A stretch of DNA of 64,000 bases from Microvirga sp052115485 (GCF_052115485.1 NZ_JBFRGU010000001.1:248001-312000); one strand, 5' to 3'; numbered from the stretch's first letter, positions 1 to 9,756 are shown. A program made the numbers and translations. The notes: generated from the sequence alone by a model not told the origin.

Positions 1-1
1 G

Positions 2-2236
2 GATGGGACCGTCGCGACCGGCGAGCGATTCGAGCTGACGGACGATTTTAAGGACGGCTTCATCGATACCCTCCGCGTGACCCAGAGCACCATCTACCAG
101 GGCAGGCCGGTCACGACTCGATTCTCCGCTCCCCGCGCGGAGCGTTCCGCGGGTGAGACGACCATTTTCGAACGGGGCACTTACACGGCCTGCGAACCCT
201 GTAAGGAACACCCAGAAAAGCCGCCGTTGTGGCAGGTGAAAGCCGCCAAGATTATCCACAACAACAGCGAGCAGACGATCTATTACGAAGACGCGACGGT
301 CGAAATCTACGGAATCCCGATCGCGTACCTGCCCTATTTCTGGACTCCCGATCCGACGGTGAAGCGCAAGACCGGCTTTCTTTCACCGCGTTACATCGGC
401 TCGAGTTCCCTCGGTCAGGGCGCCGCGATCCCCTTCTTCTGGGCCCTCGCGCCGAATTACGACCTGACGCTGACGCCTGCCTATATGAGCCGCCAGGGCG
501 TGCTCGGTCAGGCGGAATGGCGCCATCGTCTCGATACCGGCTACTACAACATTCGCGCAGCCGGCATCGTTCAGCAGGATCTAGGCGCGTTTCTGAAGAG
601 CCCTTTCGGCCCGGGTGACCGCGAAAACCGCGGATCGCTTGAAAGTTCGGGCATGTTCTACCTCAACGACCGCTGGCGTTGGGGCTGGGACGTTTCCCTC
701 GTTTCCGACAAGTGGTTCCTCGAGAATTATCACATCCGCAGTGAGAGCCTGAGCAACAACTATCTCAAGGAATCGATCTCGACTCTCTACCTGCAAGGCA
801 AGGGCGACCGATCGTTCTTCGACATGCGTGGCTACTACTTCCAGGGCCTTTCCACGTCGGATTGGCAGAAGCAGCAACCCGTCGTCGCTCCGGTAATCGA
901 CTACAACAAACGCATCAATGGGCCCGAAGGCATCGGCGGCGAAGTCGCGATCGATGTGAACATCACGAGCCTGAGCCGTGAGGCTGCCCAGTTCCAGCAG
1001 ATTCCGGTGAGGACGACCTCACTCTTCGGTATCTACGGCACTTGCGCCGTCTTCCAGCACGATTCGTGCCTTGTACGCGGCATCAGCGGTAACGCCTCTC
1101 GTGCCTCCGCCACCGTATCCTGGCGGCGTGAATTCATCGATCCCATCGGTCAGGTCTGGACGCCGTTCACCTATCTGCGCGCGGACAATTTCTGGTTCTC
1201 TCCCCGTTTGACCGGCTTCCAGAACCCTGAGCTCATCAATTTCCTCCCCGGCGACAGCGAGTACGCGCTTCGCGTCATGCCGGCCATCGGCCTCGACTAT
1301 CGGTTCCCCTTCGTCGCGGATATCGGCGACATCGGCCGGCAAGTCATCGAGCCCATCGCCCAGATCATTGCCCGCCCCAACGAAAGCCGCATCGGCCGTC
1401 TCCCCAACGAGGATGCGCAGAGCCTCGTTTTCGATGACACCTCGATTTTCGAGTGGGATAAGTTCTCGGGATACGATCGTGCGGAAGGTGGTGTGCGTGC
1501 CAATGTGGGCGTGCAGTACACCGTCACCAACAACAACGATTTCAACGCGAACGTATTGTTCGGGCAATCCTATCAACTTGCGGGTCGCAACTCGTTCACA
1601 CCGGGAGACCTTGTGAATGCAGGTCGGGAATCCGGTCTGCAAACGGCGAATTCCGACTATGTCGGCCGCTTCCAGGTCTCCCCGAACAAAAACATCTCGT
1701 TCACGGCGCGTGGCCGTTTCGATCAGGAAGATTTCGGCCTCAATCGCCTGGAGGCCGGCATTTCGGCAAACCTGAATCCTTTTATCCCGGTGAACGCTTC
1801 CATCATTTACGCTCGCTACGCACCGCAGCCGGAACTTGGTTTTACTCGTCGGCGTGAAGGTGTCTTGTCATCGGCGAGCTGGAACATCACGGACAATTGG
1901 CGTGTGTTCGGATCAGTTCTCGTCGATCTCGACCGCTATCTCGTGGCACGGGATAATTTCATCCAGAGCTATCTGAGAAACCCGGCGACCGCTGTCTACA
2001 ACCGTCAAAACCTAGCCTATGTCAGCTCCATGTCTCTCGGCTTGGGCTACGTGGACGAGTGCACCACGTTCATGGTCAACTATTCCACTTCGCCCCGTGA
2101 AATCGCCATCAGCTCGGGCGAAAAGGACCGGAACCAGACGGTTTCCTTCACGCTTGAGCTCCGCACACTCGGCCAGATCTCGGTCAATCAGAATCTGAAC
2201 GGAGCGACCGGCGAATCCGGAACCGTGAAGAAATAA
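2..2236 (+). CDS. lptD: LPS-assembly protein LptD (partial, 5' end outside window)
   Basis: Outer-membrane beta-barrel translocon that, with LptE, inserts lipopolysaccharide into the outer leaflet. The frame is open from the first complete codon at position 2, so the gene begins upstream; 744 residues are visible. The fragment starts in the jellyroll (OstA) domain, passes through the conserved stretch ending PYFWTPDPTVKRKTGFLSP, and continues into a long strand-rich barrel. Cysteines occur as CEPC near the N-terminal end, a pair around FQHDSC, and one in DECTTF near the C-terminus, consistent with LptD disulfides. Its stop codon abuts the pdxA start, so the two are almost certainly co-transcribed. 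No surA-like gene lies between them, unlike the lptD-surA-pdxA order seen in many relatives. Confidence 0.93.
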   Translation, partial: DGTVATGERFELTDDFKDGFIDTLRVTQSTIYQGRPVTTRFSAPRAERSAGETTIFERGTYTACEPCKEHPEKPPLWQVKAAKIIHNNSEQTIYYEDATVEIYGIPIAYLPYFWTPDPTVKRKTGFLSPRYIGSSSLGQGAAIPFFWALAPNYDLTLTPAYMSRQGVLGQAEWRHRLDTGYYNIRAAGIVQQDLGAFLKSPFGPGDRENRGSLESSGMFYLNDRWRWGWDVSLVSDKWFLENYHIRSESLSNNYLKESISTLYLQGKGDRSFFDMRGYYFQGLSTSDWQKQQPVVAPVIDYNKRINGPEGIGGEVAIDVNITSLSREAAQFQQIPVRTTSLFGIYGTCAVFQHDSCLVRGISGNASRASATVSWRREFIDPIGQVWTPFTYLRADNFWFSPRLTGFQNPELINFLPGDSEYALRVMPAIGLDYRFPFVADIGDIGRQVIEPIAQIIARPNESRIGRLPNEDAQSLVFDDTSIFEWDKFSGYDRAEGGVRANVGVQYTVTNNNDFNANVLFGQSYQLAGRNSFTPGDLVNAGRESGLQTANSDYVGRFQVSPNKNISFTARGRFDQEDFGLNRLEAGISANLNPFIPVNASIIYARYAPQPELGFTRRREGVLSSASWNITDNWRVFGSVLVDLDRYLVARDNFIQSYLRNPATAVYNRQNLAYVSSMSLGLGYVDECTTFMVNYSTSPREIAISSGEKDRNQTVSFTLELRTLGQISVNQNLNGATGESGTVKK

Positions 2237-3256
2237 GTGGTGGGCATCGGCGAAAGCTTGATCCTGCTGACACAAGGCGACCCTGCCGGAATAGGACCGG
2301 AAATTACTCTGAAGGCGTGGCTCCAGCGCCGTGCGGAAAAGCTGCCACCCTTCGCGGTTCTCGCCGATCCCGAGCATCTTCGCCGCCTCTCAAGCGAACT
2401 CGGGTGGGATGTGCCGATCGAGGCGGTCTCTTCTTCGCAGGCACCCACAGTGTTCGACAGTGCCCTGCCCGTGATTGCACTCGACCATCCGGTGACAGCT
2501 CAACCCGGCCAGCCCGATGCGGCCAATGCGATTTCGGTGATCGCCTCTATCGAGGAAGCAGTACGCCTTGTGCAATCGGGCACGGCGGCAGCGCTTGTCA
2601 CCAACCCTATCGCAAAGCACGTCCTTTACGCGGCCGGGTTCCAGCATCCGGGACATACGGAATTCCTGGCCGCCCTGGGGAGTAAGCCCGGCGGCCCGGT
2701 GCTTCATCCTGTCATGATGCTGTGGAGCGAAACTCTCGCTGTCGTGCCGGTGACGGTGCATATCCCGCTTGCGGATGTTCCAAAGGCCCTCACTACGCCG
2801 CTCATCGTCGAGACCGGCAGGATCGTCGCGCGGGACTTGAAGAGCCGCTTTGGCCTTCCCCGCCCGCGTCTCGCGGTCGCCGGGCTCAATCCTCATGCGG
2901 GTGAACACGGCTCCCTCGGATCGGAGGACGAGGCCATCGTTGCACCTGCCATCAAAATCCTGCGGGATGAGGGCATTGCTGTTGCAGGGCCACTGCCTGC
3001 CGACACCATGTTCCATGCGCGGGCGCGCGAGCACTATGACGCCGCGCTTGCCATGTACCACGATCAGGCTCTGATCCCGATCAAGACCATCGCCTTCGAC
3101 GAGGCCGTGAACGTGACCCTCGGCCTCCCCTTCATTCGCACCTCCCCCGATCACGGCACCGCATTCGATATCGCGGGCAAGGGCATCGCTCGCCCCGATA
3201 GTCTGATCGCTGCAATCAGATTGGCCGCCCGGCTCAGTCAAGGGGCGAGGACATGA
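2237..3256 (+). CDS. pdxA: 4-hydroxythreonine-4-phosphate dehydrogenase
   Basis: NAD-dependent oxidative decarboxylase of the DXP-dependent pyridoxal 5'-phosphate pathway, working with PdxJ in the cytoplasm. At 339 residues it has family length. Family motifs seen are GDPAGIGPEI near the N-terminus, HPGHTEFLA, the metal-site segment MYHDQALIPIK, and TLGLPFIRTSPDHGTAFDIAG near the C-terminus. The start is GTG at 2237, directly after the lptD stop; the next codon, GTG at 2240, is an equally possible start. The end overlaps rsmA by ATGA, implying translational coupling in an lptD-pdxA-rsmA transcript. Confidence 0.95.
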   Translation: MVGIGESLILLTQGDPAGIGPEITLKAWLQRRAEKLPPFAVLADPEHLRRLSSELGWDVPIEAVSSSQAPTVFDSALPVIALDHPVTAQPGQPDAANAISVIASIEEAVRLVQSGTAAALVTNPIAKHVLYAAGFQHPGHTEFLAALGSKPGGPVLHPVMMLWSETLAVVPVTVHIPLADVPKALTTPLIVETGRIVARDLKSRFGLPRPRLAVAGLNPHAGEHGSLGSEDEAIVAPAIKILRDEGIAVAGPLPADTMFHARAREHYDAALAMYHDQALIPIKTIAFDEAVNVTLGLPFIRTSPDHGTAFDIAGKGIARPDSLIAAIRLAARLSQGART

Positions 3257-4104
3257 GCCAGATCGACGATCTGCCGCCGCTGCGCGAGGTCGTGCGCACG
3301 CACGGTCTTCTCGCCAAGAAGTCCCTCGGCCAGAACTTTCTGTTCGATCTCAACCTGACGAGCCGTATCGCCCGCTCTGCGGGCCCGCTCGAGGGCGTGA
3401 CGGTGGTAGAGATCGGCCCAGGCCCCGGAGGGCTGACCCGTGCCATTCTCGCGGCGGGCGCGTCAAAGGTTGTCGCCATTGAACGCGATGAACGATGCCT
3501 GCCGGCACTGGCAGAAATCGCGGCTCGTTATCCTGGCCGCCTTGAAGTCGTCGAGGCCGATGCGCTGACATTCGATCCGCGCCCGCTCATCGGCGAAGGC
3601 CCTGCCAGGATCATTGCCAATCTTCCCTACAATGTGGGAACGCCGCTTCTGACCGGGTGGCTCACAAGCGAGAAATGGCCGCCGTGGTGGAGTTCGCTGA
3701 CGCTCATGTTCCAGCGCGAGGTGGCGGAACGCATCGTCGCCGATGAGAGCGAGCCGAAGGATTATGGTCGTCTCGGTGTTCTCTGCGGCTGGCGTACTCA
3801 CGCAAACATTCTTTTCGACGTCCCGCCCTCCGCCTTCGTGCCGCCGCCAAAGATCACGTCGAGCATCGTGCACCTGACGCCAAAGGCCGATCCGTTGCCA
3901 TGCCGCGTGGATGCCCTCGAAGCCGTCACACGCGCCGCCTTTGGCCAGCGCCGGAAGATGCTGCGCCAGAGCTTGAAATCGCTCGTTCCAAATCCGACGG
4001 CCTTGATCGAGGCTGCGGCACAGAAAGAAACGGCGCGCGCGGAGGAGATTGCCGTGGAAGGGTACGTCGCATTGGCGAATGCCTATGAGGCGTCCCGAAA
4101 TTGA
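3253..4104 (+). CDS. rsmA: 16S rRNA (adenine1518/1519-N6) dimethyltransferase
   Basis: KsgA/RsmA dimethylates two adjacent adenosines in the 3'-terminal helix of 16S rRNA, a late step in 30S maturation. The 283-residue protein has the family N-terminus KKSLGQNFLFD, the SAM-binding motif VVEIGPGPGGLT at about residues 51-62, and the catalytic NLPYNVGTPLL at about 122. The C-terminal part with FGQRRKMLRQSL is the usual helical rRNA-binding domain. It starts inside the pdxA stop codon (ATGA), so it is the third gene of the operon. Nothing looks truncated. Confidence 0.96.
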   Translation: MSQIDDLPPLREVVRTHGLLAKKSLGQNFLFDLNLTSRIARSAGPLEGVTVVEIGPGPGGLTRAILAAGASKVVAIERDERCLPALAEIAARYPGRLEVVEADALTFDPRPLIGEGPARIIANLPYNVGTPLLTGWLTSEKWPPWWSSLTLMFQREVAERIVADESEPKDYGRLGVLCGWRTHANILFDVPPSAFVPPPKITSSIVHLTPKADPLPCRVDALEAVTRAAFGQRRKMLRQSLKSLVPNPTALIEAAAQKETARAEEIAVEGYVALANAYEASRN

Positions 4105-4254
4105 TGGGCCCCTTTCTCCAAAGCCTCCTCGCCGGTTTTACCCTGTGAGATATTGCGACGCTTTCAAGCGGTTGCAAGCGGTTGTATGAGAGCGTCCCGC
4201 GAGCGCGTTTGCGATTCCCGCACATCGCCCCCTTTCCGCAGTGAATGAAGCGCC

Positions 4255-5172
4255 ATGACATCCTCACCCACTTCCGCAGCACCCTCCCGACCGTCGGATA
4301 GATGGAGTGCTATCGGACTGCTGATTGCGACCGGAATTTTTTTCGGGGCGATGTTTCCGTTGGGCAAGGCAGCGGAGAAGGCGGGCGTCGCTGCCATGCC
4401 CTGGACGCTGTCGATGCTCCTTGGTGGCGGCCTGTTGCTCGCGGCGCTGACCGCCGCACGCGGGCAAAAAATCCCGGTATCCCGGCAGCACATTCACTAC
4501 TACACCATCGCCGGCTTTCTCACGATGGGCCTGCCCTACTTCATTCTGTTCACGGTCATGCCCCATCTTGGCGTGGGGCTATCCTCTGTCGTTTATACAC
4601 TGCCGCCGATCCTGACCCTGACGTTCGCGGCCCTGCTCGGCCTTGAGAAGCCGGGAGCGCGACGTGTCCTTGGAATCGGTCTCGGTTTTCTCGGCGCGGC
4701 GATGATTGTCAGCCAGCGCAGCAGCCTACCCTCTTCCGACATGCACATCTGGATGATGTTGGCTTTTCTCATCCCGACATCGGTCGCAGCAGGAAATATC
4801 TTCAGGACACGCTACTGGCCGACTGGGTCGGCTCCCTTACCGTTGTCGGCGGGCACCATGTTGTCCGGCGCGGTGTGGACCATCCTGAGCATTCTTGCCC
4901 TTGGCCGGACGGGCGATGTCGTCACGCTGGCGCAGGCGCCTGGCCTGGCACTGGTCCAGGCCGCGTTGAATGCGGCCCAGTTCCTCATGTTCATGCGCCT
5001 GCAGAAGACGGCGGGCCCGGTCTATGTCAGCCAGATGGGCTATGTGGGGACGGCCACGGGCCTGGTATCCGGCGCCCTCGTTTTTGGCGAGACCTACTCG
5101 CCCTGGGTGTGGGCTGCGAGCATAACCATCGCGGTCGGCGTTCTGGTGGTCAATTCGTCGCGACGCTCCTGA
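4255..5172 (+). CDS. EamA/DMT-family inner-membrane transporter
   Basis: A 305-residue polytopic membrane protein with about ten predicted hydrophobic segments in two similar halves, the layout of the drug/metabolite transporter (EamA) superfamily. The first helix carries GIFFGAMFPLGKAAEKAG. A central loop around SSLPSSDMHIW separates the halves. Substrate cannot be read from sequence: relatives export amino acids, metabolites or drugs. It lies 150 bp after rsmA and may have its own promoter; that gap holds the tandem direct repeat CAAGCGGTTG (two copies near 4168-4187). It converges with gmk, with 16 bp between stop codons. Confidence 0.85.
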   Translation: MTSSPTSAAPSRPSDRWSAIGLLIATGIFFGAMFPLGKAAEKAGVAAMPWTLSMLLGGGLLLAALTAARGQKIPVSRQHIHYYTIAGFLTMGLPYFILFTVMPHLGVGLSSVVYTLPPILTLTFAALLGLEKPGARRVLGIGLGFLGAAMIVSQRSSLPSSDMHIWMMLAFLIPTSVAAGNIFRTRYWPTGSAPLPLSAGTMLSGAVWTILSILALGRTGDVVTLAQAPGLALVQAALNAAQFLMFMRLQKTAGPVYVSQMGYVGTATGLVSGALVFGETYSPWVWAASITIAVGVLVVNSSRRS

Positions 5173-5188
5173 ACGAATCTCTTCGCAC

Positions 5189-5833
5189 TCAAACTTTCTC
5201 GGCCAACAATCCATCAATGAAGCCGCCAAGCTCCACTTGGCGCTCGCGGGACAGGCGCTCTGAGGCGAGGATGGCTTTCAGGTCGCCGAAGGTGCGATCG
5301 AGATCGTCATTGACCAACACGTAGTCGTAAGCCTGCCACTGCGCGATTTCCTCACACGCATTGCGAAGACGCCGCTCAATGACGTCTGGCGTGTCCTCCG
5401 CGCGGCGCTCCAGACGCGCCTTCAATTCCTTCATGGAAGGCGGCAGGATGAACACGCTCACTACATCGGAGCGCATCTTCTCGACGATCTGCTTGGTGCC
5501 CTGCCAATCGATATCGAACATCATGTCCTCGCCACGGGCGAGAGCCTGTTCCACGGGCTTGCGGGGCGTGCCGTAATAATTGCCGTGCACCTGCGCCCAT
5601 TCGAGAAGATCACCGCGATCACGCTGCTCCTCGAACTCGGCCACATCTTCCATGAAGTTGTAATGCACGCCGTTGATCTCGGACGGTCGCTTGGTGCGGG
5701 TCGTCACGGAGATGGAAAGCTTGATGCCGCGATCCTCTCTGACGAGGTTGCGCGTCAGGGTCGATTTGCCCGCGCCCGAAGGCGAGGACAGGATCAGAAG
5801 AAGGCCGCGCCGTTTGAGAGTTATTCCGCTCAT
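5189..5833 (-). CDS. gmk: Guanylate kinase
   Basis: ATP-dependent phosphorylation of GMP/dGMP to GDP/dGDP in purine salvage and synthesis. The 214-residue protein has the P-loop SSPSGAGKSTL near residue 16, the GMP-binding tract including SVTTRTKRPSEINGVHY, and the lid-region arginines in RLERRAEDTPDVIERRL. It starts at ATG 5833, only 3 bp after the yicC stop, so yicC and gmk form one leftward unit. This yicC-gmk pairing is widespread in proteobacteria. Confidence 0.96.
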   Translation of the reverse strand: MSGITLKRRGLLLILSSPSGAGKSTLTRNLVREDRGIKLSISVTTRTKRPSEINGVHYNFMEDVAEFEEQRDRGDLLEWAQVHGNYYGTPRKPVEQALARGEDMMFDIDWQGTKQIVEKMRSDVVSVFILPPSMKELKARLERRAEDTPDVIERRLRNACEEIAQWQAYDYVLVNDDLDRTFGDLKAILASERLSRERQVELGGFIDGLLAEKV

Positions 5834-5836
5834 TAC

Positions 5837-6724
5837 TTATTCCACGTTCTGCACTTGCTCGCGGAATTGCTCGATTACCGTCTTCAGTTCAAGCCCAATT
5901 CGTGAAATCGAAACGTCGTTGGCCTTCGCACAGAGCGTATTGGCCTCGCGGCCGAACTCTTGAGCGAGAAAATCGAGCCGCCGACCGACCGGACCGCCTT
6001 CCGTCAACAAGCCGCGAGCAGTCTCGATATGAGCGCGCAAGCGATCGAGCTCTTCGCGGATATCGGCACGGGCGGCGATGAGTACGGCCTCCTGATGCAG
6101 ACGCTCCCGATCCAGCGTCGCGCTGGCGCCCAGGATCTGGTCGATCTGTGCGGCAAGACGAGTGCGGACCGCCTCGGGCTGACGGGCGGGGGCCGCGTCG
6201 GCCTCATCGGTCAGGCGAGCGATGATTTCCAGATGCTGCTCCAGGATACCCTTGAGCGCCCTACCCTCGGTCAGACGCGCCGCTTTGAGCCCCTCAATTA
6301 AACGCGACACCGCTGCCTTGAGGTCGGCCTGAAGAGCTGCGTCCTGCCCCGGCTCCGTGCCCTCGTCCTCGACCTCCACAACGCCGCGCACGTTCAGGAG
6401 ACCATCGAGAGAAGCGGGTTTCACCGAAGCGGGAAGCTCGAGGTCCGCGATAGCGGAGATCAGCGACTTCAAGACATCGCCATTGACCCGCACCTTGGGG
6501 GTCGCGGCGGTTTTCGTGACCGAGAGATTGAGTTGCCCCTGGCCCCGGGTCAGAGCCTTGAGAATTTGGCCGCGTGCGTCCTCACCGACAATGTCGAGGC
6601 CAATCGGCGCTCTCGCGCGAACCTCGAGGCCGCGCCCGTTCACCGTCTTAATCTCCCAAGCCCATTGGGACGAACCCGTGACTCCGGCTTCACGGGCAAA
6701 GCCGGTCATACTCGCAATGGACAT
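5837..6724 (-). CDS. yicC: YicC/YloC family endoribonuclease-type protein
   Basis: The 295-residue protein begins MTGFAREAG after a short leader and has the two parts of the family: an N-terminal YicC domain with WEIKTVNGRGLEVRAR and a C-terminal DUF1732 region ending FGREANTLCAKANDVSISR followed by a KTVIEQFREQVQNVE tail. E. coli YicC is linked to stationary-phase survival and RNA turnover, and YloC-type homologues have endoribonuclease activity; that role is transferred here by family membership. It is directly upstream of gmk. A terminator for mltG lies just upstream, so yicC-gmk probably has its own promoter in 6725-6820. Confidence 0.9.
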   Translation of the reverse strand: MSIASMTGFAREAGVTGSSQWAWEIKTVNGRGLEVRARAPIGLDIVGEDARGQILKALTRGQGQLNLSVTKTAATPKVRVNGDVLKSLISAIADLELPASVKPASLDGLLNVRGVVEVEDEGTEPGQDAALQADLKAAVSRLIEGLKAARLTEGRALKGILEQHLEIIARLTDEADAAPARQPEAVRTRLAAQIDQILGASATLDRERLHQEAVLIAARADIREELDRLRAHIETARGLLTEGGPVGRRLDFLAQEFGREANTLCAKANDVSISRIGLELKTVIEQFREQVQNVE

Positions 6725-6742
6725 ACTCTAGAGCCTCAAAAT

Positions 6743-6776
6743 GGAAAAAGAGCGCAGGACCATAGTCCGCGCTCCT
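6743..6776 (-). terminator. Rho-independent terminator downstream of mltG
   Basis: On the minus strand a stem GAGCGC-GGAC / GTCC-TGCGCTC (one bulge, loop TATG) is followed by a run of T (TTTTTCC). It sits 44 bp after the mltG stop and 19 bp before yicC, separating the two transcription units. Confidence 0.75.
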
Positions 6777-6820
6777 TTATGCTGCAAGAAATCTGCCGTT
6801 CTACCGAGCGAATTCAGCGC

Positions 6821-8182
6821 TTAAGGCTGGCGCAGGTTAGGGACAGACTTCTGCGAGTTCAGATCAAAACTCTTGTTCTTCAGCGGGTCTTTGTTCGTGC
6901 CTTCGCTCGCATCGAAAGCACGCGGGCGCGCACCTGGCTTGAGCACCGCCGGGGCCTGGTCCTGAGCGGGAGCGGGAGCGGGGGAGCCGGTCATCCCCGA
7001 CTTCACGTCGTCGTCAGGCTCGGCGCGGTCGACTGCGCCATCGGTCGTGGCGCGGGTCTTCTCGATCTGCCGCCACCGGGCCACGTTACGCTGGTGCTGA
7101 TCGTAGGTCTCGGCGAAGGTGTGCCCGCCCGACCCGTCCGCCACGAAATAGAGGTCCTTGGTCCGCGACGGATTGGCGACCGCTTCCAGCGCCGCGCGCC
7201 CCGGATTGGCAATGGCGCTCGGAGGCAAGCCCTCGATGGCATAGGTGTTGTAGGGCGTCGCCGTCTCGATTTCGTTCTTTGTGATTCCGCGTCCGAGGGT
7301 GCCCTTTCCGCCGACCAGTCCGTAAACGATGGTCGGATCGGACTGGAGCTTCATGCGCTTGTTCAGGCGGTTGATGAACACCCCTGCGACGCGGGTGCGC
7401 TCGTCGGCTCGGCCCGTCTCCTTCTCCACGATGGAGGCGAGGATCAACAATTCCTGTGGCGTCTTGATCGGCAGGTCGGTCGAGCGGCGTTGCCAGATCT
7501 GCGTGATGGCCTGTCGTTGCGCCGTCTGCATGGAGGTGATCAGTTGCTGACGGGTCATTCCGCGTTCGAACTTGTAAGTATCCGGCAGGAGGGAGCCCTC
7601 ACGGGGCGTCTCGATCACGTCGCCGGAGAGAATATCGTTGTCGTAGAGGCGCGCGACGATCTGATCGCTCGTCAGACCCTCAGGTACCGTTACCGAGTGT
7701 AGAATGGCCTTGCCCTGAACCAGCGTATCAATCGTATCCTCAAGGCTCGCCTTGGCCTTGAACAAAAACTCGCCCGCCTTGAGCTGGCCACGCTGACGGT
7801 TCAACAGTGCAAAGACTTCGAACAGCAGAGGTTGCTCGATCACCCCTTCCTGCTTGAGCAGGCCGGCGATCTCGTTGGTCCCGGTATTGCGCGGAATGAC
7901 CACGACCTTGTCGGCCTGCAGAGGCCCCGGAGCCGACACTTCCTTTTCCAGAATGCTGATTCCGAAGATCGCAGCACCGGCAAGCGCAATCAGCAGGGTC
8001 AGGAGACCGCTGAAGGTCGACATCATGCCCCCGCGACGGCGCCGCAGCTGGGGCGGAGGGGGCGGAGCAGCCATGGGCTTGATCGCTTCGCTGGGCGATT
8101 TCGGCGCAAGGCGAGGCTGAAGGTCGCTCTCCTGCCCTTCAGGCTGCTGCATCAAAGGCGTCTGCTTTTTTCTGCCGAACAT
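6821..8182 (-). CDS. mltG: Endolytic murein transglycosylase MltG
   Basis: Inner-membrane lytic transglycosylase that cuts nascent glycan strands and helps set strand length. The 453-residue protein has a cytoplasmic N-terminus rich in proline and arginine, one membrane segment at about residues 54-75 (FSGLLTLLIALAGAAIFG), then the periplasmic YceG domain with the catalytic glutamate in LASIVEKETGRADE and the conserved GLPPSAIANPGRAALEA. A C-terminal tail of about 90 residues rich in A, P and D looks disordered and is longer than in E. coli. It follows fabF by 236 bp in the same direction, a linkage common in alphaproteobacteria. Confidence 0.93.
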   Translation of the reverse strand: MFGRKKQTPLMQQPEGQESDLQPRLAPKSPSEAIKPMAAPPPPPQLRRRRGGMMSTFSGLLTLLIALAGAAIFGISILEKEVSAPGPLQADKVVVIPRNTGTNEIAGLLKQEGVIEQPLLFEVFALLNRQRGQLKAGEFLFKAKASLEDTIDTLVQGKAILHSVTVPEGLTSDQIVARLYDNDILSGDVIETPREGSLLPDTYKFERGMTRQQLITSMQTAQRQAITQIWQRRSTDLPIKTPQELLILASIVEKETGRADERTRVAGVFINRLNKRMKLQSDPTIVYGLVGGKGTLGRGITKNEIETATPYNTYAIEGLPPSAIANPGRAALEAVANPSRTKDLYFVADGSGGHTFAETYDQHQRNVARWRQIEKTRATTDGAVDRAEPDDDVKSGMTGSPAPAPAQDQAPAVLKPGARPRAFDASEGTNKDPLKNKSFDLNSQKSVPNLRQP

Positions 8183-8418
8183 CAGGAAACTATCTAAAAA
8201 GCCGCATTTCTTCGGCGAACGGGAATTCGCGTGAGTAGAGCATTCTCGTCTTCACGAAAAAGCTCTGGCGTTATGATTCGACGCACATTCATCGCAGGAT
8301 CGAAGGCCGTCCTGCGGAAAGCGCTCTGCAAAATATGCCGATGCCAAATCAGCGGGCAAGCCGCCTGAGACACCCTACCAGAAATTATGGCAAAAAACGG
8401 TAGTAAAGGCGCGTCTGG
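8183..8418. other. mltG-fabF intergenic region
   Basis: This 236-bp gap between two leftward genes has no convincing reading frame. It probably contains the mltG promoter. No strong hairpin with a T-tract was found for fabF. Confidence 0.4.
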
Positions 8419-9681
8419 TTAAGCAACGCGCCGGAAAACCAGCGAAGCGTTCGTTCCGCCGAAGCCGAACGAATTCGAAAGCGCAATATTGACCTCTTTG
8501 CGCTTGGCCTTGTGCGGAACGAGATCGATAGCCGTCTCAACGGAGGGGTTGTCGAGATTGAGCGTGGGCGGAATGATGCTGTCCCGCATGGCCAGCATCG
8601 AGAAAATCGCCTCGACGGCGCCGGCAGCGCCCAGCAAATGCCCGATGGCCGATTTGGTCGAGGACATGGAAAGCTTGCCCGCGGCGTTGCCGACGATACG
8701 CTCGACCGCCTTCAGCTCAAGCTCGTCGCCCATGGGCGTCGAGGTGCCGTGGGCATTGATGTAGTCGATCTCGGACGCCGAGATGCCGGCCCGCTTGATT
8801 GCGGCTGCCATGCAGCGATAGGCCCCGTCGCCGTCCTCGGAGGGCGAGGTGATGTGATAGGCATCGCCCGAAAGCCCGTAACCGATGACCTCGGCATAGA
8901 TCTTGGCACCGCGTGCCTTGGCATGCTCGTATTCCTCGAGAACCACCACGCCCGCGCCCTCACCCATGACGAAACCGTCACGGTCCTTGTCGTAGGGCCG
9001 CGAGGCTTTGGTCGGGTCGTCGTTGAAATTCGTGGAGAGGGCCCGGCAAGCCGCGAAGCCTGCGATGGAGAGCCTGTTGATGGGCGATTCCGTGCCGCCG
9101 GCCACCATCACTTCCGCATCGCCGAGGGCGATGAGGCGGGCCGCGTCGCCGATGGCGTGAGAACCGGTGGAACACGCCGTCACGACCGCGTTGTTGGGGC
9201 CCTTGAGGCCATGGGCAATGGAAACGTAGCCGCCCGCCAGGTTGATCAGACGGCCGGGAATGAAGAACGGCGAAATGCGACGCGGCCCGCGCTCGATGAG
9301 CGTCTGCGAGGCCTCGTAGATGCCGCCGATGCCGCCAATGCCGGAGCCGATCAGAACGCCCGAAGCGCATTGATCTTCATAAGTGGTCGGCTTCCACCCG
9401 GCGTCGTTGAGCGCCTGAGTGGCCGCAGCCATGGAATAGACGATGAACGGATCGACCTTGCGTTGTTCCTTCGGCTCCATCCACTGATCAGGATTGAAGG
9501 TGCCGTCGGAACCGTCGCCCATGGGAATTTGGCAGGCAATCTTGCAGGCGAGATCGTCGATTTCAAAACCAGCGATCCTGTTCGCGCCGCTTTTGCCCTC
9601 GAGGATTCGAGACCATGTCTCCTCCACCCCGCAAGCGAGGGGAGTGACCATGCCAAGACCTGTGACGACGACACGACGCAT
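8419..9681 (-). CDS. fabF: 3-oxoacyl-[acyl-carrier-protein] synthase II
   Basis: Condensing enzyme that elongates acyl-ACP with malonyl-ACP and controls long-chain and unsaturated fatty acid synthesis. The Cys-His-His triad is visible: VVTACSTGSHAIGDA, NAHGTSTPMGD and KSAIGHLLGAAGAVEA. The frame could start five codons earlier (ATG 9696). I chose ATG 9681 because AGGA lies about six bases upstream of it and MRRVVVTGLGMVTPL is the usual family N-terminus, giving 420 residues. It follows acpP but is separated from it by a strong terminator, so expression may be by readthrough or a local promoter. Confidence 0.95.
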   Translation of the reverse strand: MRRVVVTGLGMVTPLACGVEETWSRILEGKSGANRIAGFEIDDLACKIACQIPMGDGSDGTFNPDQWMEPKEQRKVDPFIVYSMAAATQALNDAGWKPTTYEDQCASGVLIGSGIGGIGGIYEASQTLIERGPRRISPFFIPGRLINLAGGYVSIAHGLKGPNNAVVTACSTGSHAIGDAARLIALGDAEVMVAGGTESPINRLSIAGFAACRALSTNFNDDPTKASRPYDKDRDGFVMGEGAGVVVLEEYEHAKARGAKIYAEVIGYGLSGDAYHITSPSEDGDGAYRCMAAAIKRAGISASEIDYINAHGTSTPMGDELELKAVERIVGNAAGKLSMSSTKSAIGHLLGAAGAVEAIFSMLAMRDSIIPPTLNLDNPSVETAIDLVPHKAKRKEVNIALSNSFGFGGTNASLVFRRVA

Positions 9682-9756
9682 GCTAAATCCTGCCATTTAG
9701 ACGAGGCATGGCCTTGTCGGAAAACCGCATTCCACTTTTCCAGGCCATGTCTTTAA

